Positions 16,366-25,780 are shown, counted from the stretch's first letter. The stretch is 64,000 nucleotides of DNA from Leifsonia sp. C5G2 (GCF_013359685.1 NZ_JABFMV010000001.1:500858-564857); one strand, 5' to 3'. Translations and numbers: made by a program. The notes: generated by a model from the sequence alone, not told the origin.

Positions 16366-17415
16366 ATGGCTAGCGATAGAACTGGTTTGGGTGCCGCGCA
16401 CGAGAAGCGGACGGCCGCAGGCACCGTCACCATTCAGGCGGTTGCGGACGCCGCGGGGGTCAGCAAGACCACGGTGTCGCACGTGCTCTCCGGAAACCGG
16501 CCGGTGTCCCCCGAGACCCGACGCCGGGTCGAGCGGGTCATGGAAGACCTCGGCTTCACCCCGAACTTCTTCGCACAGGCTCTGAACCGCAATCGCAGCA
16601 ACAGCATCGCGCTCATCGCCCAGGACATCACCAACCCGTTCTACCCGGCGCTCGCCCGAGGCCTCCAAGCCGCCGTGTCGAGCCAGGACCAGGTCGTGAT
16701 GCTGTTCGACGCCGGCGCGGACAGCGGCAGTCTCACGCACGCCTTCGTCACCGACGCCATCCAGCGCAGAGCGGACGGCGTGGTCGTCGCGGTCAGCGAT
16801 GTGGACGACGACATCGTGCGCCTTCGCGACGCCGGCATCCCGGTCGTCGCGGTCGGTTCCGGCGCGTCGTCGCTCCCGATCGACTGGGTGACCGCCGATG
16901 ACGAACGCATCGCGGCCGATGCGGTGATGCACCTGCACCTCCTCGGACATCGTCGCATCGCGACCATCGCCGGACCCTTGACCCACACGCCGGGAAAACC
17001 CCGGCATGTCGGCTACCTCCGCGCGATGCAGGATCTGGACCTGCCGGTCGACGCCGCGCTGATCCAGCACGGCGAATGGACGCGCGAGAGCGGCTTCGAC
17101 GCGATGCGACGACTGATCGCGCTGCGGACCAGGCCTAGTGCGGTGTTCTGCGCCAACGACCTCATGGCAATCGGCGCGCTCGACGCCGCCCATCAGGCCG
17201 GCCTCTCCGTTCCCGACGACATCGCCATCATCGGCGTCGACGACATCGACGCGGCCGGCCTGGTGCGGCCGGCGCTGACCACCGTCCGCATCCCGGCCGA
17301 GGAGATCGGCCGTGCTGCCGGGGAACTGCTGCTGCACCGCATCACGGAGGGGATGACCTCCACCCACCGGCACGTCCTCGTGCAGCACACGCTCATCTCC
17401 CGCGAATCCGCCTGA
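16366..17415 (+). CDS. LacI family regulator of the riboside operon
   Basis: The 349-residue protein starts at ATG 16366. After a short leader, the helix-turn-helix VTIQAVADAAGVSKTTVSHVLS and the hinge (FFAQALNRNRSNSIAL) precede a sensor domain with DITNPFYPALARGLQ and IGVDDIDAAGLVRPALTTVRIP, the usual RbsR-like pattern. It is the first gene of an operon encoding an ADP-ribosylglycohydrolase, a nucleosidase, an importer and ribokinase, and the palindromes just upstream are its probable sites. The effector is presumably ribose or a riboside; that is inferred. Confidence 0.92.
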   Translation: MASDRTGLGAAHEKRTAAGTVTIQAVADAAGVSKTTVSHVLSGNRPVSPETRRRVERVMEDLGFTPNFFAQALNRNRSNSIALIAQDITNPFYPALARGLQAAVSSQDQVVMLFDAGADSGSLTHAFVTDAIQRRADGVVVAVSDVDDDIVRLRDAGIPVVAVGSGASSLPIDWVTADDERIAADAVMHLHLLGHRRIATIAGPLTHTPGKPRHVGYLRAMQDLDLPVDAALIQHGEWTRESGFDAMRRLIALRTRPSAVFCANDLMAIGALDAAHQAGLSVPDDIAIIGVDDIDAAGLVRPALTTVRIPAEEIGRAAGELLLHRITEGMTSTHRHVLVQHTLISRESA

Positions 17416-17439
17416 CGACCCCCGAGAAAGAAGACACCA

Positions 17440-18765
17440 GTGCATTCTGCGCTCGACCCCCGCGACCTCGTCCCCGACGAGGCCGAGCAGCTCGCCCACT
17501 CCGGGTACCTGATCGGCGACCTCGAGACGCGCGCACGCGCCGCGGCAGCCTCCTCCGATCTGGACGAGCTCGCTCGCATCCGCGGCGACCTCGCGGACGC
17601 GCCGCTACGCGGGGACTGGCCGTTCGACGAGCCGAGCGATGAAGCGACGCTCTCGCGACTGGGAGCGAACGTCGCCCCGGCCCCGGTCGATGAGGCCGGA
17701 CTTCCGCGGCGCCTCCGCGGAGCATGGCTCGGGCGCACCGTCGGCAACACCCTCGGCAAGCCCATCGAAGGCCTGACCCGCGCGGAAGTGGAGACGTACC
17801 TCCGCGCAGCGGGGCAGTGGCCGCAGACCGGCTACGTCGCCCTCCTCGACCCGCTCCCGGCGGGCGTGTCCCACCTGCACGAGTCGGCGCCTTTCGCCTC
17901 GGCCGGATTGTTCACCGACGTGCCTCGCGACGACGACATCGACTGGACGATCCTCGGGCTCTACTTGATGGAGACCTACGGACAGGATCTGAGCACGGCG
18001 GACATCGAGACCGAGTGGCTGGACCGCATTCCCTTCACCCAGACGTTCACGGCCGAGCGCGCCGCCTACCGCAACCTCATCCACGGCCTGCATGCGCCCG
18101 AGACCGCGATCGTCGACAACCCCTACCGGGAGTGGATCGGAGCGCTCATCCGGGCAGACATCTTCGGCTACGTCCACCCCGGCGACCCGGCGGCCGCCGC
18201 TCGCCTGGCCCTGGTGGATGCCCGGCTCACCCACGTCAAGAACGGCATCTACGGGGAGACGTGGGCGGCAGCGCTCGTGGCCGCAGCGTTCGCCACCGAC
18301 AGCGCCGATCGCGCGCTCGAGGTCGCACGGCGCTTCGTCCCCGGCACCTCGCGCCTCGCCGCCGCCCTGGACGGCATCCAGGGCGTGCACCGCAGCGGCG
18401 CGACCGCCACCGATGCCCTCGACTGGATCGACCAGGAGCTCGGGCACTACAACTGGGTGCACACCATCCACAACGCGGCAGCGATCGCTGCCGGCCTGCT
18501 CTGGGGAAGCGACTTCACGACGTCCGTCGCGCTGACGATCGCGGCCGGCCGGGACACCGACTCGTCCGCCGCCACGACCGGGAGCGTATACGGCGCCCTG
18601 CACGGTGACGACGCCGTCCCCGCCGACCTGGTGGGCACGACCCACCACCGCGTGCGCAGCAGCATCCGCGACTTCGACCGGATCACGATCGACGAACTCG
18701 CCGAGCGCACGCTGGCCGTGGCCCGCGTGGCCGTCGCGGCCGAGCCGGAGGCGGTGCGCCGATGA
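17440..18765 (+). CDS. ADP-ribosylglycohydrolase (DraG/ADPRH) family protein
   Basis: The 441-residue protein starts at GTG 17440. An N-terminal extension of about 85 residues precedes the ADPRH fold, which starts with RRLRGAWLGRTVGNTLGKPIEG. Two metal-binding signatures are visible: RDDDIDWT (the usual GDDT region) and GRDTDSSAATTGSVYGALHG (the usual GGDTDT region), which hold the two magnesium ions in this family. Family members cleave N- or O-glycosidic bonds of ADP-ribose or ribose. It is coupled by ATGA to a nucleosidase and co-encoded with a sugar importer and ribokinase, so a small riboside is a more likely substrate than an ADP-ribosylated protein. Confidence 0.85.
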   Translation: MHSALDPRDLVPDEAEQLAHSGYLIGDLETRARAAAASSDLDELARIRGDLADAPLRGDWPFDEPSDEATLSRLGANVAPAPVDEAGLPRRLRGAWLGRTVGNTLGKPIEGLTRAEVETYLRAAGQWPQTGYVALLDPLPAGVSHLHESAPFASAGLFTDVPRDDDIDWTILGLYLMETYGQDLSTADIETEWLDRIPFTQTFTAERAAYRNLIHGLHAPETAIVDNPYREWIGALIRADIFGYVHPGDPAAAARLALVDARLTHVKNGIYGETWAAALVAAAFATDSADRALEVARRFVPGTSRLAAALDGIQGVHRSGATATDALDWIDQELGHYNWVHTIHNAAAIAAGLLWGSDFTTSVALTIAAGRDTDSSAATTGSVYGALHGDDAVPADLVGTTHHRVRSSIRDFDRITIDELAERTLAVARVAVAAEPEAVRR

Positions 18766-19775
18766 CGCCGCGCAAGGTGATCATCGACACCGACCCCGGC
18801 CTCGGGGAACCGGGCAGCGACATCGACGACGGGCTGGCGATCGCACTGGCGCTGCGCGCCCCCGAGTTGGACGTCCTGGGCCTCACGATCGTGAACGGGA
18901 ACGTGTCCCTCGCCACGGGGGTCCACGTCGCGCGCAACCTGATCGACCGTCTCGGCGTCCCCGACCTCCCCGTTCTCGCCGGCGCGGACGCGCCGCTCGT
19001 CCGCGATATGGCTCCCGTTCGCGCGCTGTTCGACGCCGTGCCCGGTCACACGTCCTCTTCGCCGACCGGCGAGCTGCGCGGGCCCAGCTCCGGCCTCCAC
19101 GCCGTCGACTGGATGATCGAGCAGGCCGAGCAGTTCCCCGGCGAGGTCAGCGTCATCGCGATCGGGCCGATGACGAACATCGCCCTGGCGATCCAGAAGT
19201 CCGAGACATTCGCTGCGAACGTGGCGGAGTTCGTCCTCATGGCCGGAAGCGCGACGACCTACGCCCAGAACATCACGGTCGTCGGAGACTTCAACGCCTA
19301 CGTCGATCCCGAAGCCCTCGATATCGTCGTCCGCAGTGGCGCGCGCATCACGATGGTGGGCCTCGACCAGACGTCCAAGGTCCTCCTCACCCGAGACGAT
19401 GCCGACCGCATGCTCGCCTCGGCCGACCCGTTCTCGCAGTGGGCCGGGGAGTGCACCCATGCGTGGATCGATTACCTGGCCCGCGCCTTCCCCAAGCGGC
19501 CTGAGCACTCCTCCGGCTGCTTCCTCCACGACCCGCTGGTCGTCGCCGCCCACCTCGACCCTGCGCTCTGCGAATGGGACTCGGCGCACGTCGAGGTCGA
19601 GCTGGTCAGCGAGCTCGCCCGAGGACTCGTGGTCGCGGACCGCGGACTCTCTCTCACCGTCCCGGGGGCACCGAACGCGACGGTCGCCACCGAGACCGAC
19701 GTCGACGCATTTCGTCGGCTGTTCCTCTCGCGTATCACCCCTCCCCCCTCCCCCTCGCCCGTTCCGGGCACCTAA
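18762..19775 (+). CDS. Inosine-uridine preferring nucleoside hydrolase family protein
   Basis: The 337-residue protein begins in an ATGA overlap at 18762. The calcium-binding nucleosidase signature reads DTDPGLGEPGSDIDDGLA, with an insertion between DTDPG and DDG that I believe marks a known subgroup. Other family blocks are visible: the MTNIALA segment, LMAGSA with downstream DFNAYVDPEA, and a C-terminal FLHDPL. The reaction is hydrolysis of an N-ribosidic bond to free base and ribose, which the ribokinase at the end of this operon can phosphorylate. It has no signal peptide. Confidence 0.9.
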   Translation: MTPRKVIIDTDPGLGEPGSDIDDGLAIALALRAPELDVLGLTIVNGNVSLATGVHVARNLIDRLGVPDLPVLAGADAPLVRDMAPVRALFDAVPGHTSSSPTGELRGPSSGLHAVDWMIEQAEQFPGEVSVIAIGPMTNIALAIQKSETFAANVAEFVLMAGSATTYAQNITVVGDFNAYVDPEALDIVVRSGARITMVGLDQTSKVLLTRDDADRMLASADPFSQWAGECTHAWIDYLARAFPKRPEHSSGCFLHDPLVVAAHLDPALCEWDSAHVEVELVSELARGLVVADRGLSLTVPGAPNATVATETDVDAFRRLFLSRITPPPSPSPVPGT

Positions 19776-19800
19776 CACACAGCAGAAGGAGAAACCCGAC

Positions 19801-21156
19801 ATGCGACCTCACAATGGCGTGACCCGCTGGCTTGCCGCCGGCGTCGGCACCGCACTCGCCCTCACCGCGTTCACCGCCTGCAGCGGCTCCGGTGGTTCCG
19901 GCGGCTCAGGCAGCATCAACGGCACCGCGCCGGCCAGCCTCACCGAGCCGACCCAGCCGATCACGGTCACCTACGCGGGCGCCGCGTACGACGCCAAGCA
20001 GATCCAGCCCGTGCTCGACGCCTTCCACAAGGAGCACCCGAAGATCACGGTCAAGTACGAAGCGGTGCCGTTCGACGACTTCAACAGTGTCCTCGCCGCG
20101 AGACTGACCTCGTCCAAGGACGCCATCGACGTGTTCGACGTCGACATGCCGCGCACCTCCGCCTATGCGGCCCGCGGCTGGCTCGCCGACCTGACGAAGA
20201 CGTTCCCCGACCTGAAGTCAGCCGTCGACCCCGGCAGCCTGAAGGCGGCGACGGCGAACGGCAAGCTGGTCACGATGCCCTACCAGACGTCCACGAACAT
20301 CATGTACTACAACAAGGCGCTGCTCACGGCCGCCGGCATCACCGCACCGAGCGCGGCACCCGAGGCCCGTCAGACCTGGGAACAGGTCACGGACGACGCG
20401 AAGAAGGCGAAGGCGGCGGGCGCCCAGTACGGGCTCGTATTCGATCAGATCGACCGCCATTACCAGCTCCAGCCGCTGGCCGAGAGCGCCGACGGCGGCC
20501 CCGGCGGCAAGGGCACCGGAAACCTCACCCCCGCCGTGACCAACGCCGGCTGGCAGAAGGCGTTCAGCTGGTACGGCTCCCTGTTCGCAGACGGGCTCTC
20601 GCCGCGAGGAGTCGCGGTCGCCGACACCCCGAGCCTGTTCGCCGCGGGCAAGGTCGCCTACTACGTGGGAGGCCCCTGGTGGGGCACACAGTTCGTCGGC
20701 GAGAAGGGGCTCGACTTCGGAGTCGCCCCCTTCCCGGCCTTCGACGGAGGCAAGGCGGCGACACCCACAGGCGGATGGTCGCTCGGGCTCAACCCCAAGG
20801 CGTCGACCGAGAAGGCCAACGCTGCTGCGCTGTTCATGAAGTTCATGGGCATCGACAAGGGAGGCTACGCGCAGTACCTCTCCGCCCTCGCCGTCCCCCC
20901 GTCGAACCTTGACGGCGCGGCCAAGTTCTACGAGTCGGACACTTTCAAGGATCCCCGATTCGCCGGGGTGGTCGACCTGATGAAGTCCGAACTGGCCCAC
21001 ACGTCCACGCTGCGCCTGCAGACCGTCGGCTATGTGGAGTTCGAGGACATCATGACCAAGACCTTCGACGACATCATCAACGGCACCGACGCCAAGACGG
21101 CCCTCGCCTCGGCGTCGAGCCAGCTCGACGACGCCTGGGCCAAGTACCGCAAGTAG
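19801..21156 (+). CDS. Extracellular sugar/riboside-binding lipoprotein
   Basis: This 451-residue family 1 solute-binding protein starts at ATG 19801, with AGAAGGAG upstream. Its signal peptide ends in the lipobox FTAC, followed by a Gly/Ser linker. Strands such as ITVTYAGAAYDAKQIQPVLDAF and the closing-cleft segment GGWSLGLNPKAS are typical of the class. It is encoded between the nucleosidase and two permeases and probably captures the riboside or sugar that the operon uses. The ligand is not determined by sequence. Confidence 0.92.
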   Translation: MRPHNGVTRWLAAGVGTALALTAFTACSGSGGSGGSGSINGTAPASLTEPTQPITVTYAGAAYDAKQIQPVLDAFHKEHPKITVKYEAVPFDDFNSVLAARLTSSKDAIDVFDVDMPRTSAYAARGWLADLTKTFPDLKSAVDPGSLKAATANGKLVTMPYQTSTNIMYYNKALLTAAGITAPSAAPEARQTWEQVTDDAKKAKAAGAQYGLVFDQIDRHYQLQPLAESADGGPGGKGTGNLTPAVTNAGWQKAFSWYGSLFADGLSPRGVAVADTPSLFAAGKVAYYVGGPWWGTQFVGEKGLDFGVAPFPAFDGGKAATPTGGWSLGLNPKASTEKANAAALFMKFMGIDKGGYAQYLSALAVPPSNLDGAAKFYESDTFKDPRFAGVVDLMKSELAHTSTLRLQTVGYVEFEDIMTKTFDDIINGTDAKTALASASSQLDDAWAKYRK

Positions 21157-21163
21157 ACCACCA

Positions 21164-21194
21164 GCCGGTGCCGGGGCGCTGCCCCGGCACCGGC
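21164..21194 (+). terminator. Intercistronic hairpin after the binding-protein gene
   Basis: A perfect 14-bp stem (21164-21177 with 21181-21194) has a three-base loop and sits in the 49-base gap between the binding-protein stop and the first permease. Its position matches the hairpin at 10838, so it probably lowers permease relative to binding-protein expression. Confidence 0.65.
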
Positions 21195-21205
21195 GATCTG
21201 GAGAC

Positions 21206-22168
21206 ATGATGACCTCGGTAAGACCGCTCGACCGACCGGAACCGGTGACGATCCCGGCCGCGGCCCACGTCCGCGCGAAGAACGGGCGGCGCGGCAGGCG
21301 GCGCCGCGATCTCATCGCGGCCGCCTGCTTCCTCCTCCCCACGATCGTGCTGATCCTCCTGCTGCGCATCTGGCCGACGATCGCCGCCGTCGTGAACTCC
21401 ACGCGAAGCGGCCTGCCCGGCAGCCTGGCCGAACCCGAGTTCGTCGGCGTCGACGTCTTCGCCAAGATGTTCGCCAGCCCGGCGTTCTGGAACAGCGTCA
21501 CCCAGACCTTGATCTTCAACGTCATCGTCAACCCGCTGCAGATCCTGCTCGCCCTGCTGCTGGCCGTGCTCCTCACCCAGAACCTCCCCGGCCGCGGCCT
21601 GTGGCGCACCCTGATCTTCCTGCCCGCCGCGGTGCCCCTCGCCGGCTCCACCATCGTCTGGGGGATCGCCCTGCGGCCCGACGGCCCGGTCAACGGATTC
21701 CTCGCGCTCTTCGGGTTGCCGGCGCAGCCATGGTTCACCAGCCCCGACCAGGTCATGCTCTCGATCATCGTGCTGGCCAGCTGGATCGGCATCGGCTACT
21801 GGATGATGTTCCTGATCGCCGGGCTGAACGACATCCCGCCGGTGTATTACGAAGCAGCCAGGATCGACGGCGCCGGACCGGTGCGCACCTTCTTCTCCGT
21901 GACCCTGCCGATGCTCAAGCGCCCGCTCCTGTTCGTGCTGGTCGCGGACACGGTGTCCAACTTCGTCCTCTTCGCGCCGGTGCAAATCCTCACGCGCGGC
22001 GGCCCCGAGGGCAAGAGCGACTTCCTGATGTACGACATCTACCACCGCAGCTTCGAGCTCAGCGACCCGTACCAAGCCTCCGCGCAACTGGTCGTCCTGC
22101 TCATCCTCATGATCGCGATCGTGGCCGTCCAATTCCGGCTGCTCGGGAACGGAGCAACCGACGAATGA
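21206..22168 (+). CDS. CUT1 ABC sugar permease, MalF type (riboside operon)
   Basis: This is a 320-residue permease. ATG 21206 and ATG 21209 are both possible; GGAG spacing slightly favours the second. After a basic cytoplasmic N-terminus (GRRGRRRRD), hydrophobic segments start at about residue 37. The EAA loop is intact: YEAARIDGAGPVRTFFSVTLP. Its stop overlaps the next permease start as ATGA. Confidence 0.92.
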   Translation: MMTSVRPLDRPEPVTIPAAAHVRAKNGRRGRRRRDLIAAACFLLPTIVLILLLRIWPTIAAVVNSTRSGLPGSLAEPEFVGVDVFAKMFASPAFWNSVTQTLIFNVIVNPLQILLALLLAVLLTQNLPGRGLWRTLIFLPAAVPLAGSTIVWGIALRPDGPVNGFLALFGLPAQPWFTSPDQVMLSIIVLASWIGIGYWMMFLIAGLNDIPPVYYEAARIDGAGPVRTFFSVTLPMLKRPLLFVLVADTVSNFVLFAPVQILTRGGPEGKSDFLMYDIYHRSFELSDPYQASAQLVVLLILMIAIVAVQFRLLGNGATDE

Positions 22169-23007
22169 ATGCACGACCCACGCTCCTGTCCCGGAGCATC
22201 CTCACCGCCCTGGCCGTCCTGATCTCCGTCGCCTTCCTGGTCCCGGTGCTCTGGTTGCTCGCCAGCACGTTCCGGTCCGCGACCGAGACGTTCGCCTCCA
22301 GCGCTCCCCTGACCTGGCACGTGCTCTGGCCGCAGGACTGGACGCTCGAGAACCTGCGTTCCGCGGTCGACAGCGGGTTCCTCACGGCCCTGGGCAACAG
22401 CCTGATCGTCGCTGCCGCGACCGTCCTCGTCGGACTGATCATCAGCTCGGCCGCCGCGTTCGCACTGGCCGTCATACCGTTCCGCGGACGAGGCGCCGTG
22501 TTCACGATCGTCGTTCTCAGCTTCCTGATCCCGTTCGAGGCGATCGCCATCCCCCTCTCGCGTACCTTCTCCGACTGGGGGCTCGCGAACACCTTGCTCG
22601 CGCTGATCCTCCCGGGTCTGGGCAATGGCCTCGCCGTGTTCACCCTGCGCCAGTTCTTCCTCGGCATCCCGCCCTCCCTGTCGGAGGCCGCCCACCTGGA
22701 CGGCGCGAACTGGTTCCGGATCTACTGGTCGATCTACCTCCCGCTCACCCGCCCGGCTCTCATCGGCGCTGGGCTGATCCTGTTCCTCTTCCAGTGGCAG
22801 GCGTACCTCTGGCCGATTCTCATCACCTCCACCGACGCGATGGACCTCGCGCCAGTCGCGATCGCCAAGTCGTTCGGCGCCTTCTCCACCGACTACGGCC
22901 GGGTCTTCGCCGAGACCGCGATCCTCGCGGTCATTCCCGCCGTGATCCTCCTCGCGCTCCAGCGCTACTTCGTCACCTCCGTCGCCAGCACCGGGAGCAA
23001 GGAGTGA
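22165..23007 (+). CDS. CUT1 ABC sugar permease, MalG type (riboside operon)
   Basis: The 280-residue permease has six membrane segments and the EAA loop SEAAHLDGANWFRIYWSIYLP. It starts at ATG 22165 inside the previous stop and ends in a GTGA overlap with the ribokinase gene, so importer and kinase are translationally coupled. No ATPase is encoded in the operon. Confidence 0.92.
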   Translation: MNARPTLLSRSILTALAVLISVAFLVPVLWLLASTFRSATETFASSAPLTWHVLWPQDWTLENLRSAVDSGFLTALGNSLIVAAATVLVGLIISSAAAFALAVIPFRGRGAVFTIVVLSFLIPFEAIAIPLSRTFSDWGLANTLLALILPGLGNGLAVFTLRQFFLGIPPSLSEAAHLDGANWFRIYWSIYLPLTRPALIGAGLILFLFQWQAYLWPILITSTDAMDLAPVAIAKSFGAFSTDYGRVFAETAILAVIPAVILLALQRYFVTSVASTGSKE

Positions 23008-23879
23008 GCGCCCTCTCCGCCGTCGCCGGCCGCTCGGTGGCGGTGGTGGGATCGGTGAACCTGGATGTCGTCATCACCGTCGACCGGCGACCGGGAGCCG
23101 GCGAGACCGTCGCCGGGACCGGAGTGCAGGACGCCATCGGCGGCAAGGGCGCCAACCAGGCGATCTCCGCAGCCGCCGACGCCCGGACGGTCCTCGTGGC
23201 GGCCATCGGCAGCGACTCCGCGGGAAGGACCGCTCGCGTCCAGCTCGAAGCCGGCGGCGTGGTCGCCGACGAGCTGCGCACCTCCCCGATTCCCACGGGG
23301 CGCGCCTACATCACCCTCACCAGCGACGGCGAGAACAGCATCGTCGTCGTCCCCATGGCCAACGGGGATCTGACGCCGGAGCACGTGCGCGCGGCGCTGG
23401 ACCGGGCGGATCCCGGCGTCGTCCTCTGCCAGCTGGAGGTCCCTCTCCGCGCCGTCGAGGAGGCCGCCGCCTGGTGCGAGTCGTCAGGAGCCCGTTTCCT
23501 CCTCAACCCCAGCCCGATGATGCCTTTCGACCCGCATCTTCTCGCCCTTGCGGACCCGCTGATCGTCAACCGGCACGAGGCCGCCACGCTCTGCGACGAC
23601 GACACCGCCGCCCCTCGGGAGCTCGCCCGGCGGCTCGCGTCGATCTGCCGATCGGTGGTCGTGACCGACGGCGGCAACGGCGCCTACGTCGCCGTCGGCG
23701 ACGAGCTCGGCCTTGTGCCGGCGCCGCGTGTGACGGTCGTGGACACCACCGGCGCCGGCGATGCGTTCGCCGGCACTCTCGCCGCCCGGCTGACGCACGG
23801 CGACACCCTCCTGCAGGCGACGGAACACGCGGTCGCCGCCGCCTCCCGGATCGTCCAGCTGGCGCGATCCGAGCGTTAG
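23004..23879 (+). CDS. rbsK: PfkB family carbohydrate kinase, probable ribokinase
   Basis: This 291-residue PfkB-type kinase starts at GTG 23004. Ribokinase marks are clear: VVGSVNLDVVITVDRRPGAGET at the start, the GGKGANQA substrate-binding box and the C-terminal DTTGAGDAFAGTLA box with the catalytic Asp. It would phosphorylate ribose released by the nucleosidase (or by the ADPRH enzyme) to ribose 5-phosphate for the pentose phosphate pathway. It is the last gene of the operon starting at 16366. Confidence 0.88.
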   Translation: MSALSAVAGRSVAVVGSVNLDVVITVDRRPGAGETVAGTGVQDAIGGKGANQAISAAADARTVLVAAIGSDSAGRTARVQLEAGGVVADELRTSPIPTGRAYITLTSDGENSIVVVPMANGDLTPEHVRAALDRADPGVVLCQLEVPLRAVEEAAAWCESSGARFLLNPSPMMPFDPHLLALADPLIVNRHEAATLCDDDTAAPRELARRLASICRSVVVTDGGNGAYVAVGDELGLVPAPRVTVVDTTGAGDAFAGTLAARLTHGDTLLQATEHAVAAASRIVQLARSER

Positions 23880-23917
23880 ACGCAGAGCCAGCGATCCCTC
23901 TCTGCAAAGGAGCAGAA

Positions 23918-25753
23918 ATGAAAGTGATCCGATCTGTCGCCCTCATCGTCGCTTTGGCGATCCCGGCCACCGCACTCGCCGTGTCCTCCTCCGCGAACGC
24001 CGACCCGCTCTCCCCCGCCACCGGCGCGCGTCCCGCGGGCTCCGGCACGCCGGCCGCGGGGTCAGGAGGCACGGTCTACTACGTGGACTCCGCCTCCGGA
24101 AACGACGCGAACGCAGGCACGTCGGCCGGCTCCGCCTGGAAGACGCTCTCCAAGGTCACCTCCCACACGTTCGGCCCCGGCGACGTCGTGGCGTTCGACC
24201 GCGGCGAGACGTTCACCGGCGCCGCCACCATCACCGGGGGCGGCACCAGCACCAACCCGGTCACCATCACCGCCTACGGCACGGGAGCACAACCCGTGCT
24301 CACCAATCCCGGCGCCTGGAACATGCTCCTCATCGATTCCCCGTACGTCGCCGTCAAGGACCTCGCCTTCACCAACGGAGCAGTCTTCGACAACTCAGAC
24401 GGCCTCGGGATCACCGGCGCCAAGTACGAGAGGAGCGGCGCGGTCGCCATCACGGGCAATGGCACGGGAGCTCTCGTGCAGGACAGCACCTTCAGCGACG
24501 TGGGGGTCGGGGTGAAGACCTACGGCGCGAACTCCAAGGTGCTCCACAACACCTTCCAGAACCTCCGCATCGCCTACCGCGGTCTGGATTCCGGAAGCCA
24601 GACGTCGTACGGAGCCATCGGGATATCCATCGACAACAGCGGAGTCGAAGTCGGCTACAACGACTTCATCAATTGCCGCTCCACCGACAGTCCCTACGGA
24701 GCCGACGGCGGTGCGATCGAGATCGAGGGCTTCACATACTCCAAGGACAACATCACCATCCACCACAACTACTCGCGGGGATCGCAGGGCTTCCTCGAGG
24801 TGACGGAGACGACATCCTCCGGCATCACCGTCAACGAGAATGTGAGCGACGACTACCAGCAGTTCATCGCCTGGGACACCACCACCACGCCGAGCAACTA
24901 TCTGGCCCAGAACAACACCGTCATCCGATCGTCCGACTCGTCGACGCTGTTCGATCAGTACTACTACCGGGTCAGCGGCCCGTCGCCGAGCGCAAGCTGG
25001 ATCTCCATCCAGAACAACATCTTCCAGACCTCCGGCGCGTTCAGCTTCTACAACTTCCCCCACGACCACAACCTGTTCACCCCAGCGGTGTCCCTGAGCT
25101 ACGCGCTCGGAGCCGGAGACATCGTCGCGAATCCCGCGTACGTCAACGCGGCGAACCGCGACTACCGCCCAGTACAGACGAGCCCTGCCGTGGACAACGG
25201 GACCACACCGGCCGTGGCCACGGACCTCGCCGGCAACCCCGTGGGGGTGGGTCTCGGAGCGGACATCGGAGCGTTCGAGCTGCAGACCTCGCCGTCCTCG
25301 GTCGGCACAACCCTCGTCAGTGACGGCGGATTCGAGTCGCAGACTGCGATCTCCGCGGGCAGCACGCCGTGGTGGAGCGAAGGCAGCCTCTCCTACGGAG
25401 TCGACATCAACGCCGGGAAAGCCCACTCCGGACAGGACAACGGCTGGATCGCGACATCCGGGACCGGCTGGGGTGCGCTGAGGCAGACCGTCGCCGTCAC
25501 CGCGAACTCCGACTACCGGTTCACCGTATGGGTCCGGAGTTCGAGCAACGTGAACAATGCGTGGCTCGGGGCGAAGACGACCGGCGGTACCGTGCTCGGT
25601 GAGCTCCGGCACGGCCAGGCCGGCGGGTACACCCGCTACGTCGTCACGTTCAACAGCGGCTCCAACACGTCCGTCAACCTCCACGTCGGACTCTGGGGTG
25701 CCGGCAGCGGGACCTGGGAACAGATCGACGACGCCTGGCTACAGAAGCTCTGA
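23918..25753 (+). CDS. Secreted right-handed beta-helix protein with C-terminal carbohydrate-binding-like module
   Basis: The 611-residue protein starts at ATG 23918 with AAAGGAG upstream. A Sec signal peptide ends near SSANA. YYVDSASGNDANAGTSAGSAWKT is the usual entry to secreted parallel beta-helix enzymes. The central part (about residues 110-420) has many short Asn-rich turns such as HHNYSRG and NNTVI, as in pectate-lyase-like folds. From about 465 a separate beta-sandwich (SDGGFESQ, then EQIDDAWLQKL) resembles a carbohydrate-binding module. It is probably a polysaccharide lyase or hydrolase, but I cannot assign a family or the catalytic residues. It follows the ribokinase gene by 38 bases and may be read from the same transcript, though its role looks unrelated. 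Confidence 0.75.
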   Translation: MKVIRSVALIVALAIPATALAVSSSANADPLSPATGARPAGSGTPAAGSGGTVYYVDSASGNDANAGTSAGSAWKTLSKVTSHTFGPGDVVAFDRGETFTGAATITGGGTSTNPVTITAYGTGAQPVLTNPGAWNMLLIDSPYVAVKDLAFTNGAVFDNSDGLGITGAKYERSGAVAITGNGTGALVQDSTFSDVGVGVKTYGANSKVLHNTFQNLRIAYRGLDSGSQTSYGAIGISIDNSGVEVGYNDFINCRSTDSPYGADGGAIEIEGFTYSKDNITIHHNYSRGSQGFLEVTETTSSGITVNENVSDDYQQFIAWDTTTTPSNYLAQNNTVIRSSDSSTLFDQYYYRVSGPSPSASWISIQNNIFQTSGAFSFYNFPHDHNLFTPAVSLSYALGAGDIVANPAYVNAANRDYRPVQTSPAVDNGTTPAVATDLAGNPVGVGLGADIGAFELQTSPSSVGTTLVSDGGFESQTAISAGSTPWWSEGSLSYGVDINAGKAHSGQDNGWIATSGTGWGALRQTVAVTANSDYRFTVWVRSSSNVNNAWLGAKTTGGTVLGELRHGQAGGYTRYVVTFNSGSNTSVNLHVGLWGAGSGTWEQIDDAWLQKL

Positions 25754-25780
25754 GCCGGTGGGCTCTGAGGCGTGACACGA

